A DNA stretch of 9,066 bases from Chloroflexota bacterium (lineage in GTDB: Bacteria; Chloroflexota; Dormibacteria; Dormibacterales; Dormibacteraceae): NCBI GenBank assembly GCA_005880175.1, contig VBJR01000378.1, positions 13,962-23,027 on the forward strand, read 5' to 3'. How positions within the stretch are numbered: position 1 is the first letter of the stretch; each line of letters starts with the position of its first letter. Shown here piece after piece: positions 1-9,066 of the stretch. A program made the translations under genes and the position numbers. The notes below the pieces were generated by a model. It worked only from the letters and a program-made list of their open reading frames with translations, searched no databases and was not told the origin of the DNA.

Positions 1-195
1 TCGGCGTCAACCCCGTCAACCCGCCGCTGGTGTGGGAGGCCTGGAACGGCACCGCGTGGGTGCCCTGCGAGGTGGACCGGGACGACACCGGCGGCCTGAA
101 CCGCGAGGGCGACGTCATCCTGCACCTCCCGCACAACCACGCGGTCTCGGCCCTGGAGCTGCAGCAGCGCGCCGGCTGGGTGCGCGCCCGCGTGC
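1..195 (+). pseudogene. Upstream fragment of baseplate J-like protein, in a different frame from the main ORF
   Basis: Read with codons starting at position 3, this stretch encodes GVNPVNPPLVWEAWNG and continues to GWVRARV, ending at 194. The same segment is encoded again at 235-426 in another frame. Conceptual identity between the two copies is about 57 of 64 residues, and most base differences fall at third codon positions, so this copy has evolved as coding sequence. After 194 the family-like reading resumes at 196 (AITIRLTCRIEG) one base out of register, and the frame that continues the main gene is closed upstream by a TGA at 97-99. This is either the upstream part of the same gene joined by a one-base extra insertion, or the tail of a related copy fused by recombination or assembly. 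It is incomplete at the window edge. Confidence 0.6.
3..194 (+). repeat. Direct repeat copy 1 of a ~192-bp baseplate gene segment
   Basis: This segment aligns without gaps to 235-426, an offset of 232 bp, with about 20 differences in 192 bases (about 90% identity by manual alignment). The offset is not a multiple of three, so the copies are in different frames. Most substitutions are synonymous. Similarity stops abruptly after the GTG codon at 192-194. Confidence 0.8.
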
Positions 196-1596
196 GCGAT
201 CACGATCCGCCTCACGTGCCGGATCGAGGGCGTCGGCGTCAACCCGGTGAACCCGCCGCTGGTGTGGGAGGCCTGGAACGGCACCACGTGGGTGCCGTGC
301 GAGGTGGACCGCGACGAGACCGGCGGGCTGAACCGCGAGGGCGACGTCGTCCTGCACCTGCCGAGCACCCACACCGTCTCCGCCCAGGAGCTGCAGCAGC
401 GGGCGGGCTGGGTGCGGGCCCGGGTGATCGAGGCCGACCCCGAGCACGACCGGCCGGCCTACAGCGCTTCCCCGCTGATCACCCGGATCACCGCGTTCAC
501 GATCGGCGGGACGGTCGAGGCAGTGAACGCCGAGACCGTGCTGGCCGAGGAGGTCGGGCTGTCCGAGGGCGTGCCTGGCCAGACGTTCCAGGTCCAGCGC
601 CGGCCGGTGGTGCCGGGCCTGCCCCTGGTGATGGAGGTGAGCGAGGGCGCGGGCTGGCAGGAGTGGACCGAGGTCCCGGACTTCTCCGACAGCGGCCCGG
701 AGGACCCGCACTTCGCGTTCGACCAGGTGAACGGCGAGCTCCGGCTCGGCCCGGCCGTGCGCCAGCCCGACGGCGCCCTGCGCCGCTACGGCCGGACCCC
801 CATCAAGGGGGCGCACCTGCGCCTGCGCGCGTACCGCACGGGCGGCGGCAGCCAGGGCAACGTCGGGGCTCACGCGCTCTCGGTGATGAAGTCGTCGATC
901 CCGTACGTGGCCCGGGTGGAGAACCGGCGGCCGGCGGCCGGCGGCCGCGACGGGGAGGACGTCGAGAACGCCAAGGTCCGCGGGCCGATGGTCCTGCGCA
1001 CGCTGGGCCGGGCGGTGACGGCCGAGGACTACGAGTTCCTGGCCCGCGAGGCGGCGCCCGAGGTCGCGCGCGTCCGCTGCCTGCCGGCGACGAGCGCGGC
1101 CGAGGCGGGCGTGGTCCGGGTGCTGGTGGTGCCGGCGGCGGCGGCCAGCGGCGGCCGGCTGCGGTTCGAGCAGCTCGCGCCCGCCGAGGAGACGATGCAG
1201 GCGATCTCGCGCCGCCTGGAGGACTGCCGGCCGATCGGCGCGCGCGTGCTGGTCCAGTCGGCGCTGTACCGGGGCCTGACGGTGGTTGCCCGGCTGCGCG
1301 CCCGTCCCGGCAACAGCGCGGCGCGGCTCCAGGAGGACGCGCTGGACGCGCTGTACGGCTACCTGAACCCGATCACCGGCGGACCGGAGGGCGGGGGCTG
1401 GCCGTTCGGCCGGCCGGTGCACGGCGGTGAGGTGTTCGCCGTCCTCCAGTCGCTGCGGGGCGTCGAGCTGGTCGAGGACGTGCGCCTGTTCGAGGCCGAC
1501 CCGATGACCAGGCAGCGCGGGGGCGTCGTGCAGCGGCTGGAGCTCGAGCCGCACGCGCTCGTCTATTCCTATGAGCACCAGGTCCGGGTGGAGTAG
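196..1596 (+). CDS. Putative baseplate assembly protein (baseplate J-like, TIGR02243-type), C-terminal part
   Basis: This is the C-terminal part of a large baseplate protein of a contractile-injection or phage-tail-like particle, a structural wedge component at the tube/spike end. The order is: a segment around ITIRLTCRIEGVGVNP; the PPLVWEAWNG and CEVDRDETGGLNREGDV region; a YSASP to AFTIGG linker; a GLSEGVPGQTF region; a FGPAV-like segment (LRLGPAVRQPDG); then the J-like core with RTGGGSQGNV, SSIPYVARVENRRPA, GGRDGEDVENAKVRGP and VTAEDYEFLAREAAPEVARVRC; and a C-terminal domain. Known actinobacterial and other eCIS proteins share this architecture. Homologues are longer at the N-terminus, so the gene should begin outside the window. 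A GTG at 247 could be picked automatically but lies inside a conserved segment and is unlikely to be the true start. The next gene follows after 6 nt, indicating one operon. Frame is lost at about 195, upstream of this part. Confidence 0.82.
   Translation, partial: AITIRLTCRIEGVGVNPVNPPLVWEAWNGTTWVPCEVDRDETGGLNREGDVVLHLPSTHTVSAQELQQRAGWVRARVIEADPEHDRPAYSASPLITRITAFTIGGTVEAVNAETVLAEEVGLSEGVPGQTFQVQRRPVVPGLPLVMEVSEGAGWQEWTEVPDFSDSGPEDPHFAFDQVNGELRLGPAVRQPDGALRRYGRTPIKGAHLRLRAYRTGGGSQGNVGAHALSVMKSSIPYVARVENRRPAAGGRDGEDVENAKVRGPMVLRTLGRAVTAEDYEFLAREAAPEVARVRCLPATSAAEAGVVRVLVVPAAAASGGRLRFEQLAPAEETMQAISRRLEDCRPIGARVLVQSALYRGLTVVARLRARPGNSAARLQEDALDALYGYLNPITGGPEGGGWPFGRPVHGGEVFAVLQSLRGVELVEDVRLFEADPMTRQRGGVVQRLELEPHALVYSYEHQVRVE
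235..426 (+). repeat. Direct repeat copy 2 of the ~192-bp baseplate gene segment
   Basis: This is the partner of the copy at 3-194. It lies in the frame of the intact downstream baseplate coding region and continues smoothly into the rest of the protein (VIEADPEHDRPAYSASP), so it is the copy in its native context. The 40 bases before it (196-234) also read as proper family sequence in this frame. Confidence 0.8.
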
Positions 1597-1602
1597 GGGC
1601 CG

Positions 1603-2085
1603 ATGACACGAGGGTTCGTCCCCGGCCTCGCCAGCCCGCACCCGCTGGGCGAGCGGCTGCCGGCCATGTACCTGGAGGACAGCCTGGTCCAGCGGATGAC
1701 GGGCGCGTTCGACGACATCCTGGCGCCGATCTTCAGCAGCCTCGACAACCTGGACGCCTACGTCGACCCGGACCTGGCCCCCGAGCACTTCCTCCTCTGG
1801 CTGGGCGACTGGGTCGGCCTGGCGCTGGACGAGTCGTGGCCGGTGGAGCGGCGGCGGGCGGTGGTCGCGGCGGCGGCCGGCCTGTACCGGGTCCGGGGCA
1901 CGGCCCGGGGCCTGGCCGCGTACCTGCAGATCCTGACCGGGGCCAATGTGGAGATCGAGGAGACGGGCGGCACGGTGTACAGCACGGGGTCCCGGGTGGA
2001 CCCGACCCGCCTGGAGGCGCTGGTGCGAACGGCGAAGCCGGCCCACGTGGTGCACCGGATCGAGGTGGTAGCGGCGGCGACGTAG
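1603..2085 (+). CDS. Phage tail protein, P2 gpI-like (TIGR02242-type) baseplate component
   Basis: This is a complete 160-residue protein. It resembles the tail protein I / TIGR02242 family, a small baseplate component found beside the J-like baseplate protein in phage tails and contractile injection systems. Visible family features are LGERLPAMYLED near the N-terminus, the acidic SSLDNLDAYVDPDLAPEHFL stretch (about residues 46-65), WLGDWVGLALDESWP (about 66-80), a basic helix ERRRAVVAAAAGLYRVRGT (about 82-100), then GLAAYLQILTGANVEIEETGG. The ATG at 1603 follows the previous stop by 6 nt, with GGAG at 1590-1593 (spacing 9) inside the end of the previous gene. Translation is therefore probably coupled with it. 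It is the last cluster gene here; the next gene is convergent. The frame is intact and composition matches its neighbours. Confidence 0.88.
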   Translation: MTRGFVPGLASPHPLGERLPAMYLEDSLVQRMTGAFDDILAPIFSSLDNLDAYVDPDLAPEHFLLWLGDWVGLALDESWPVERRRAVVAAAAGLYRVRGTARGLAAYLQILTGANVEIEETGGTVYSTGSRVDPTRLEALVRTAKPAHVVHRIEVVAAAT

Positions 2086-2110
2086 CGGGCTCGGCCGCGC
2101 GAGCTGACCC

Positions 2111-2133
2111 TGGGCGGCGGGGACCGCTCACTC
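2111..2133 (+). repeat. Left terminal inverted repeat
   Basis: The 23 bases beginning TGGGCGGCGGGGACCG are the exact reverse complement of 2482-2504. The match stops one base outside (C at 2110 against A at 2505), giving a sharp boundary. Confidence 0.8.
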
Positions 2134-2241
2134 CCGAGGGCGGCGCGACGTCCTGGTGAGCGCGGCACCGAGGGTGCCCTCCGGTGGGCTAGCACGCTGC
2201 CCTCCTGGGTGGCATTCAGGGCACGCGCGTGCTTTGCCGCG

Positions 2242-2280
2242 GGTGAGAGTGGTCAGTGGCCGGGCATAGCCACCCTCACC
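2242..2280. other. Internal hairpin of the inverted-repeat element
   Basis: GGTGAGAGTGG (2242-2252) pairs with CCACCCTCACC (2270-2280) over 11 positions with one mismatch, around a 17-nt loop. It is one of several nested structures inside the MITE-like element. Others are the 12-bp palindrome GCACGCGCGTGC (2221-2232), GCCACCA/TGGTGGC at 2291-2297/2307-2313, and GTGGCA-cata-TGCCAC at 2390-2405. Confidence 0.5.
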
Positions 2281-2481
2281 AGCAGCAACGGCCACCAATG
2301 CCCCACTGGTGGCACAGTTGCGACTTTGCCGTACCGCAGCCACCTCATGTCCGGTCCATGACGTGGCCCTCGTACTGCAAGAGCCAGTCGTGGCACATAT
2401 GCCACCCAGACGTGGCTCGATGCTAGCCCACCGGAGGCCCCCCTCATCGAACCTCTCACCAGGGCGCCGCGTCGGCGCCAC

Positions 2482-2504
2482 GAGTGAGCGGTCCCCGCCG
2501 CCCA
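2482..2504 (-). repeat. Right terminal inverted repeat
   Basis: These 23 bases, starting GAGTGAGCGGTCCCC, are the exact reverse complement of 2111-2133. They end 28 bp from the stop codon of the convergent esterase gene at 2533. Confidence 0.8.
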
Positions 2505-2532
2505 ATCGCCGCGGCGGGTGCGGAGGCCGGCC

Positions 2533-3476
2533 CTACTGCGGCAGCGGGTCCTCCAGGTCGGGCTCGGCGATCGCGAACGACCAGATCTGGCGGCCCATCG
2601 ACGGGGTCGTGGCGTCGCCCGGCTGCCACTGGTGGCCCCCGCTCGGGTACGTCACGAGCTGGACCCCCCGCAGCCATCCCGGGAGCGCCAGGCCGCGACC
2701 ACGTCCGTGACCGCCGTCAGCCCGGCGCCCTGGTCGTCCCCCGGCGCGTACGGCACCTCCGGGTCGTCCGCGTTCGCCATCATCAGCAGCGACACCGGGG
2801 CGCTGGCCCCGCACGTGCTGACCGGCACGGCCAGCGCCACGACCATCGACGTCACGATGCCGGGCTGGGCGCAGTCCAGCTGGTACGCCATCCGGCCGCC
2901 GTTGCTGAACCCGACCAGGGTCACCCGGGCCGGGTCCACCCCGGGGTCCGCCGCGACCTGCTGGAGCACCGCCGCGAGGAACCCCGTGTCGTCCACGCCG
3001 TCCGTGGACGCCGGCGGGCAGCACACCCCCGCGTTCCACGACTCCTCGTAGCCGGCCGGATAGACCAGGACCGCCTGGCCGGCGTCGGCCACGGGCAGCA
3101 GCCCGTCCCGCTCCACCTCGTAGTCCACGGACGCGTTGACCCCGTGCAGGATCACCAGGGCCGGGAGCCGATCGGCGACCGGCTGGGTGGGCCGGATCAG
3201 CCGGTAGGATCGGGAGAGGCCGCCGACCTGCAGGGTGACCGTGGTCGTCGTGGTCGGAGGGCCGGCGGTCGGCGTCGGCGTCGGCGAGGGAGTGGGGGTC
3301 GGCGACGGGGTGGCGGGCGAGGTCGTCCGGCCCAGCCGGGACGTGCGCGCGCCGGCCTGCGCCGTCCGGACGGGTGGCGGGGCCGGCGGGCGGCTGGTCA
3401 CCGACCCGATGACGAAGCCGGCCTCCAGCGCGATCACGGCGGCGGCAGCCCAGCGGACGGCGACGGCGGTACGCAC
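2533..3476 (-). pseudogene. LpqC/PHB-depolymerase-like alpha/beta-hydrolase esterase, frame-broken near the C-terminus
   Basis: This is an exported or membrane-anchored serine esterase. From a GTG at 3474-3476, GGAGG lies 5 nt upstream, and a basic start (MRTAVAVRW) leads into a hydrophobic segment, AAAAVIALEAGFVIG. An ATG at 3488 and a TTG at 3509 are alternative starts. A Pro/Thr/Ser-rich linker follows (about residues 50-79), then the catalytic domain: VILHG oxyanion region, WNAGVCC and DDTGFL family motifs, nucleophile GFSNG (Ser about 191) and an Asp region ADDPEVPY. This frame ends with a stop at 2652. The remaining family sequence (VQLVTYPSGGHQW, with the catalytic His codon at 2632-2634, ending at 2533) is in another frame. 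The switch falls at a C6 run (2664-2669, G6 on the coding strand), and one extra base there restores a full-length protein. Either the gene has lost its catalytic His or the base call is wrong. Confidence 0.8.
2664..2669. other. C6 homopolymer at the frame break in the esterase
   Basis: On the coding strand the sequence reads GGCTGC, then six G, then TCCAGC. With seven G it reads Asp-Gly-Cys-Gly-Gly-Val-Gln-Leu-Val, joining the two conserved halves without loss. This is a classic position for a homopolymer miscall or for slipped-strand mutation. Confidence 0.7.
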
Positions 3477-3686
3477 CCCGCCCTCCATCCAACCACAAAG
3501 CTCCGACAAGGGGTTTGAACCACCTCAGGGTTCGGTAAACTCCAATCAGTGCTTTCCCGCGGCGGAAGAGGTTAAGGGTTCCCGTATCGCGACTGGGACT
3601 GTACCCGTTACATGGGGTGTGCCAGGACTCGTCCCGCTCCTTCGCGGCCGAGTATATAGTCACGCCCGACCTTCGTCGGCCAGACG

Positions 3687-3695
3687 TGTTATGAT
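3687..3695 (+). promoter_or_regulatory. Extended -10 promoter upstream of rpoB
   Basis: The stretch TGTTATGAT contains an extended -10 TG, one spacer base, then TATGAT (3690-3695), five of six matches to the primary sigma factor consensus. The -35 region (about 3666-3672, CCGACCT) is poor, as is usual for extended -10 promoters. The predicted transcript start is near 3702, leaving a leader of about 70 nt before rpoB. A small stem, CCGAC-cttc-GTCGG, lies at 3666-3678 just upstream. There is no ribosomal-protein gene before rpoB, so it needs its own promoter. Confidence 0.55.
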
Positions 3696-3758
3696 GACCG
3701 TTCGTGCTGCGCCGGCTCGTTAATCCCTGCCTGCTATCAGCGCGCCCGCTTGCTTTCT

Positions 3759-3764
3759 AGGAGG
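3759..3764 (+). promoter_or_regulatory. Shine-Dalgarno sequence of rpoB
   Basis: AGGAGG is a full consensus ribosome binding site. It lies 8 nt before the TTG at 3773 and 11 nt before the ATG at 3776. Spacing favours TTG and codon preference favours ATG; a third candidate, the ATG at 3788, is too distant. Confidence 0.8.
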
Positions 3765-3772
3765 CTGCCCCT

Positions 3773-7311
<3,539 letters not shown>

Positions 7312-7320
7312 GCGCCATCA

Positions 7321-7355
7321 CGCCGCGGGCCACCGGCCGTCGGTGGCCCGCGGCG
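7321..7355 (+). terminator. Strong hairpin after rpoB, likely terminator
   Basis: CGCCGCGGGCCACCG (7321-7335) and CGGTGGCCCGCGGCG (7341-7355) form a perfect 15-bp GC-rich stem around a 5-nt loop, starting 9 nt after the rpoB stop. GGCGCC copies at 7311-7316 and 7355-7360 could extend it. No T-tract follows, so it is either a T-less terminator of the kind seen in high-GC bacteria or a 3'-end stabiliser. Confidence 0.7.
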
Positions 7356-7404
7356 GCGCCAGCGGCTCCCCTGGTGTACCTGCCCCTCGTCCCCGGGAGC
7401 TGAC

Positions 7405-8463
7405 GTGACGACCGTCTATCTCTGCATGGAGGTGGCCGGGTGTCCCACCGTGTGCCGGCACTGCTGGGCGCAGGGCGTCCCCTACGGGGCGATGCCGCTG
7501 CCGGACATCGTCTGGGCGCTGGAGGGCGCGCACCGGTTCTGCGACGACCATGGCCTCGGGTTCGACGCCTACCCGATGCACGAGATGGCGTCGCACCCGG
7601 ACGCGGCGCGGCTGTTCCGGCTGTTCAACGAGCACTCGCCCGGCCCAGCGACCGTGTTCGAGCCGCTCGCCACCACTGGCGTCCCGCTCGCGACGCGCGA
7701 GGACTGGCGCGACGTGCTCCGGTCCGCCGCCGACACCGGCACCGTGAACCTGTGGCTGGCCTTCCACGGCGCCGGCGAGGCGCACGACCGCCAGGTCAAC
7801 CGCCGGGGCGCCTTTGCCGAGACCTGCCTGGCCGCGGAGCGCATCCGGGAGGCGGGGCTGTCGGTCGGCTGCAACGTGTTCGTGACCACCGCCAGCCTGC
7901 CCCGGCTGGACGAGCTGATCGCGACGCTCCGGCGCCTGCCGATCGACGCGGACGTGTGGTGGGGAGTCGCCAGCTTCCTCCCCACCGCCCGCTCCCGCCA
8001 CAACGAGCGGGTCGGCCCGACCCTGCCCGACCTGCTGCCGGTCGCGGACCGGATCGGCGAGCTGACCACTCCCGCCGGGCGCGCCTGGTGGGCGGACCTG
8101 GAGGCCCACACCGAGGCCGCGTACGTGCGGCGGGCCGTGGCCGGTGAGTGGCCGGCGGCGAGGGTCGATCCGACCGCTGACGAGCTCGCCCTCGTCTGCC
8201 GCCCGAACCTGGACGTCCACGCCGGCCTGGCCGGGCGCTACGGGGAGCGCTACGGCAACCTGCGCACCGACGGGGTGGAGGCGGTCCTCGGCCGCGCCAT
8301 CGCCGCGGGCCGCCGCCCGGACGAGGCGCTGTGGTTCGGCGACCCGCTCCCGCCGGCCCTGGAGCTGGCCGCCCGCCACGGCGACCCGGCCGGGCTGCGC
8401 GTCCATCCCGGCGAGCAGTCGGTCCGCTACCTGTGGGGAGACCGCAAAGCGCGGTTGACATGA
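7405..8463 (+). CDS. Uncharacterised radical SAM protein
   Basis: This is a 352-residue iron-sulfur enzyme of the radical S-adenosylmethionine superfamily. The cluster motif is C13-PTV-C17-RH-C20 (CX3CX2C). A typical mid-barrel pattern follows: LAFHGAGEAHDRQVNRRGAF (118-137), then AERIREAGLSVGCNVFVTT (144-162). The usual Gly-Gly-Glu that binds the SAM amino group is replaced by M58-H59-E60 in DAYPMHEMASHP. The C-terminal part holds C265-RPNLDVH and GRYGERYGNLRTDGVEAVLG (278-296), reminiscent of a SPASM/twitch domain, but with only one cysteine, so an extra cluster is unlikely there. The GTG start at 7405 has GGGAG at 7395-7399, 5 nt upstream. It follows the rpoB hairpin and precedes an SRPBCC gene by 26 nt. 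I see no RiPP precursor peptide beside it. The substrate is unknown. Confidence 0.85.
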   Translation: MTTVYLCMEVAGCPTVCRHCWAQGVPYGAMPLPDIVWALEGAHRFCDDHGLGFDAYPMHEMASHPDAARLFRLFNEHSPGPATVFEPLATTGVPLATREDWRDVLRSAADTGTVNLWLAFHGAGEAHDRQVNRRGAFAETCLAAERIREAGLSVGCNVFVTTASLPRLDELIATLRRLPIDADVWWGVASFLPTARSRHNERVGPTLPDLLPVADRIGELTTPAGRAWWADLEAHTEAAYVRRAVAGEWPAARVDPTADELALVCRPNLDVHAGLAGRYGERYGNLRTDGVEAVLGRAIAAGRRPDEALWFGDPLPPALELAARHGDPAGLRVHPGEQSVRYLWGDRKARLT

Positions 8464-8483
8464 TCCCCGCCGTGTAGTGGCAT
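8455..8483 (+). promoter_or_regulatory. Candidate promoter for a leaderless SRPBCC transcript
   Basis: A perfect -35 TTGACA (8455-8460) overlaps the last sense codons of the radical SAM gene. After a 17-nt spacer comes TGGCAT (8478-8483), a weak -10 with three of six matches. The expected start point, about 7 nt further, coincides with the ATG at 8490. There is no Shine-Dalgarno before that ATG, which fits leaderless initiation. Confidence 0.42.
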
Positions 8484-8489
8484 TGGCGC

Positions 8490-8969
8490 ATGAGTGGTGA
8501 CGGGAAGCCCTATTCCTTCGCGACGCGGTGGCATGTGGACGCCCCGATCGACCCGGTGTGGGACGCGCTCTACCACGCCGAGGCGTACCCCGAGTGGTGG
8601 AAGGCGGTGCTGGCCGTGACGAAGGTGGACGAGGGCGGCCCGGACGGCGTCGGGCGGACGGATCGGTTCGTCTGGAAGGCCCCGCTCGGCTACCGGCTCC
8701 GCTTCGAGCTCCGGCTCACGACCATCGACCGGCCGAACCGGTTGGGCGGCGTCGCCAGCGGCGACCTGGAGGGCACCGGCGTGTGGACGCTGACGTCCGA
8801 GGAGGGCGCCACCGACGTCCGGTACGACTGGAACGTCCGCACGAGCCTGGCCTGGATGAACGCGCTGGCGCCGGTCGCGAGGCCGGTGTTCAAGAGCAGC
8901 CACGACGCGGTGATGCGCGAGGGCGCGACGGGCCTGGCCAGGCTCCTGGGCGTCCGGGTGGACCACTGA
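8490..8969 (+). CDS. SRPBCC (START/polyketide-cyclase-like) family protein
   Basis: This is a complete 159-residue protein with the helix-grip SRPBCC pattern. It opens with a first beta strand and helix, FATRWHVDAPIDPVWDALYHAEAYPEWW (about 10-37, the hallmark PxxxVWxAL...YPEWW). The next strands run through VDEGGPDGVGRTDRFVWKAPLGYRLRFELRLTTIDRPNRLGG to GTGVWTLTSEEGATDVRYDWNV. A long C-terminal helix follows (NALAPVARPVFKSSHDAVMREGATGLARLL, about 121-150) that closes the ligand pocket. Members bind hydrophobic ligands or act as cyclases or hydroxylase partners; the ligand cannot be told from sequence. There is no signal peptide, so it is cytoplasmic. It lies 26 nt after the radical SAM gene, suggesting functional linkage, though it may have its own promoter. 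It is followed by a hairpin. Confidence 0.85.
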   Translation: MSGDGKPYSFATRWHVDAPIDPVWDALYHAEAYPEWWKAVLAVTKVDEGGPDGVGRTDRFVWKAPLGYRLRFELRLTTIDRPNRLGGVASGDLEGTGVWTLTSEEGATDVRYDWNVRTSLAWMNALAPVARPVFKSSHDAVMREGATGLARLLGVRVDH

Positions 8970-8977
8970 GCGGCTGA

Positions 8978-9016
8978 GGGCCCCTGCCCCCCCGGGACGG
9001 AGGAGGGCAGGGACCC
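8978..9016. terminator. Hairpin after the SRPBCC gene, probable bidirectional terminator
   Basis: GGGCCCCTGCCC-type sequence at 8978-8989 pairs with GGGCAGGGACCC at 9005-9016 over 12 positions with one mismatch, starting 9 nt after the stop. The 15-nt loop contains a small CCCGGG palindrome. There is no T-tract. Its place between apparently convergent genes fits a shared terminator. Confidence 0.5.
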
Positions 9017-9029
9017 CAGTGGGAGCTGA

Positions 9030-9066
9030 CTACGGGAACGTCGTGACGTCCACCGGCGTCGTGTTC
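9030..9066 (-). CDS. Possible C-terminal end of a convergent gene (partial)
   Basis: Read on the minus strand from the window edge, the sequence encodes NTTPVDVTTFP and then a TAG stop (9030-9032). GC-rich codon third positions and the hairpin just beyond the stop fit the end of a real convergent gene. Eleven residues are too few to identify a family. Confidence 0.3.
   Translation of the reverse strand, partial: NTTPVDVTTFP

Larger units (their letters stand above)
2111..2504. mobile_element. MITE-like inverted-repeat element (~394 bp), no transposase
   Basis: The two ends are perfect 23-bp inverted repeats (2111-2133 against 2482-2504). Further exact inverted blocks lie inward in the same register: 2152-2160/2455-2463, 2178-2194/2421-2437 and 2206-2215/2399-2408, so each arm extends about 105 bp with interruptions. 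The middle (about 2216-2398) is not part of the long inverted repeat, is less GC-rich than its surroundings and holds no recognisable gene. ORFs across it on either strand look like no known protein. It fills the gap between two convergent genes, the tail protein and the esterase. I could not see a clear target-site duplication (flanks GAGCTGACCC and ATCGCCGCGG) and cannot assign an IS family. An alternative is a large structured intergenic terminator or an old element remnant. Confidence 0.65.
3477..3772. other. Divergent intergenic region between the esterase and rpoB
   Basis: This is 296 bp between the start of the minus-strand esterase and the start of rpoB, and it contains several AT-richer islands. 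Signals I can support are an extended -10 at 3687-3695 and the Shine-Dalgarno at 3759-3764, both for rpoB. Weaker candidates are TATATAGT at 3653-3660, which has no convincing -35, and TTGAAC (3515-3520) with TAAACT (3536-3541), whose 15-nt spacing is short. I found no convincing promoter for the esterase and no tRNA or small ORF. Confidence 0.6.

Noticed and set aside
30..1430. A 466-codon plus-strand open frame overlapping the baseplate gene
   Set aside because: Only its first 55 codons match the baseplate family. The rest is an Arg/Gly/Pro-rich out-of-frame reading of the intact gene beginning near 196.
115..2055. Long minus-strand open frame (646 codons) opposite the tail genes
   Set aside because: It is a mirror frame of GC-rich coding DNA, has His/Arg/Leu-skewed composition and no family features, and the plus strand is clearly coding.
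2128..2710. ORFs on both strands across the inverted-repeat element (2128-2505 minus, 2309-2710 plus, 2253-2459 minus)
   Set aside because: They have no recognisable domain, no ribosome binding site, and overlap the terminal repeats or the esterase; they are best seen as chance open frames.
3505..3550. T-loop-like sequence (GGTTCAAACC on the minus strand), possible tRNA
   Set aside because: The flanking bases do not form a 5-bp T-arm, and no acceptor or anticodon stems can be built.
7374..7403. Nine-codon ORF (VYLPLVPGS) just before the radical SAM gene, possible leader or precursor peptide
   Set aside because: It has no ribosome binding site, contains the Shine-Dalgarno of the next gene, and lacks any precursor-like composition.

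Overview
This window comes from a strongly GC-rich bacterial chromosome (third codon positions are nearly all G or C). The best taxonomic marker is rpoB. Its N-terminus runs straight from the SFTWF segment into the [13 protein letters not shown] segment, without the long insertion I associate with Streptomyces-type actinomycetes. This suggests a soil-type Chloroflexota/Dormibacterota-like lineage or a deep actinobacterial lineage, but the sequence alone does not settle it.

Layout. (1) Positions 1-2085, plus strand: the end of a contractile-injection-system (phage-tail-like) baseplate cluster. It holds a baseplate J-like / TIGR02243-type protein that enters from the left with a partly duplicated, frame-broken segment, followed 6 nt later by an intact P2 gpI-like / TIGR02242-type tail protein. 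(2) Positions 2111-2504: a ~394-bp element with 23-bp perfect terminal inverted repeats and further colinear inverted blocks. It looks like a MITE-type non-autonomous element and sits between two convergent genes. (3) Positions 2533-3476, minus strand: a membrane-anchored LpqC/PHB-depolymerase-like esterase, frame-broken at a C6 run so that its catalytic His lies in another frame. (4) Positions 3477-3772: a divergent intergenic region with an extended -10 promoter and a strong Shine-Dalgarno for rpoB. (5) Positions 3773-7311: complete rpoB with one missing base near 6405, followed by a perfect 15-bp hairpin. No rplL lies upstream and no rpoC downstream. (6) Positions 7405-8463: an uncharacterised radical SAM protein with a non-canonical SAM-binding motif. 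(7) Positions 8490-8969: an SRPBCC/START-like protein with an apparently leaderless promoter overlapping the end of the radical SAM gene. (8) A hairpin near 8978-9016, then the last codons of a probable convergent gene.

Interpretation. The baseplate pair works together in a tail-like injection particle. rpoB appears to be an independent transcription unit, which is unusual. The radical SAM and SRPBCC genes are close neighbours, possibly a small accessory unit of unknown function. Three single-base frame breaks (near 195, 2664-2669 and 6404-6406), one of them in essential rpoB, point to indel errors in the assembly. That should be ruled out before any of these genes is called a pseudogene. I see no CRISPR array, no tRNA or rRNA, and no complete insertion sequence. 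I did not find a clearly new defence or secretion system; the most unusual items are the isolated rpoB, the inverted-repeat element and the atypical radical SAM enzyme.
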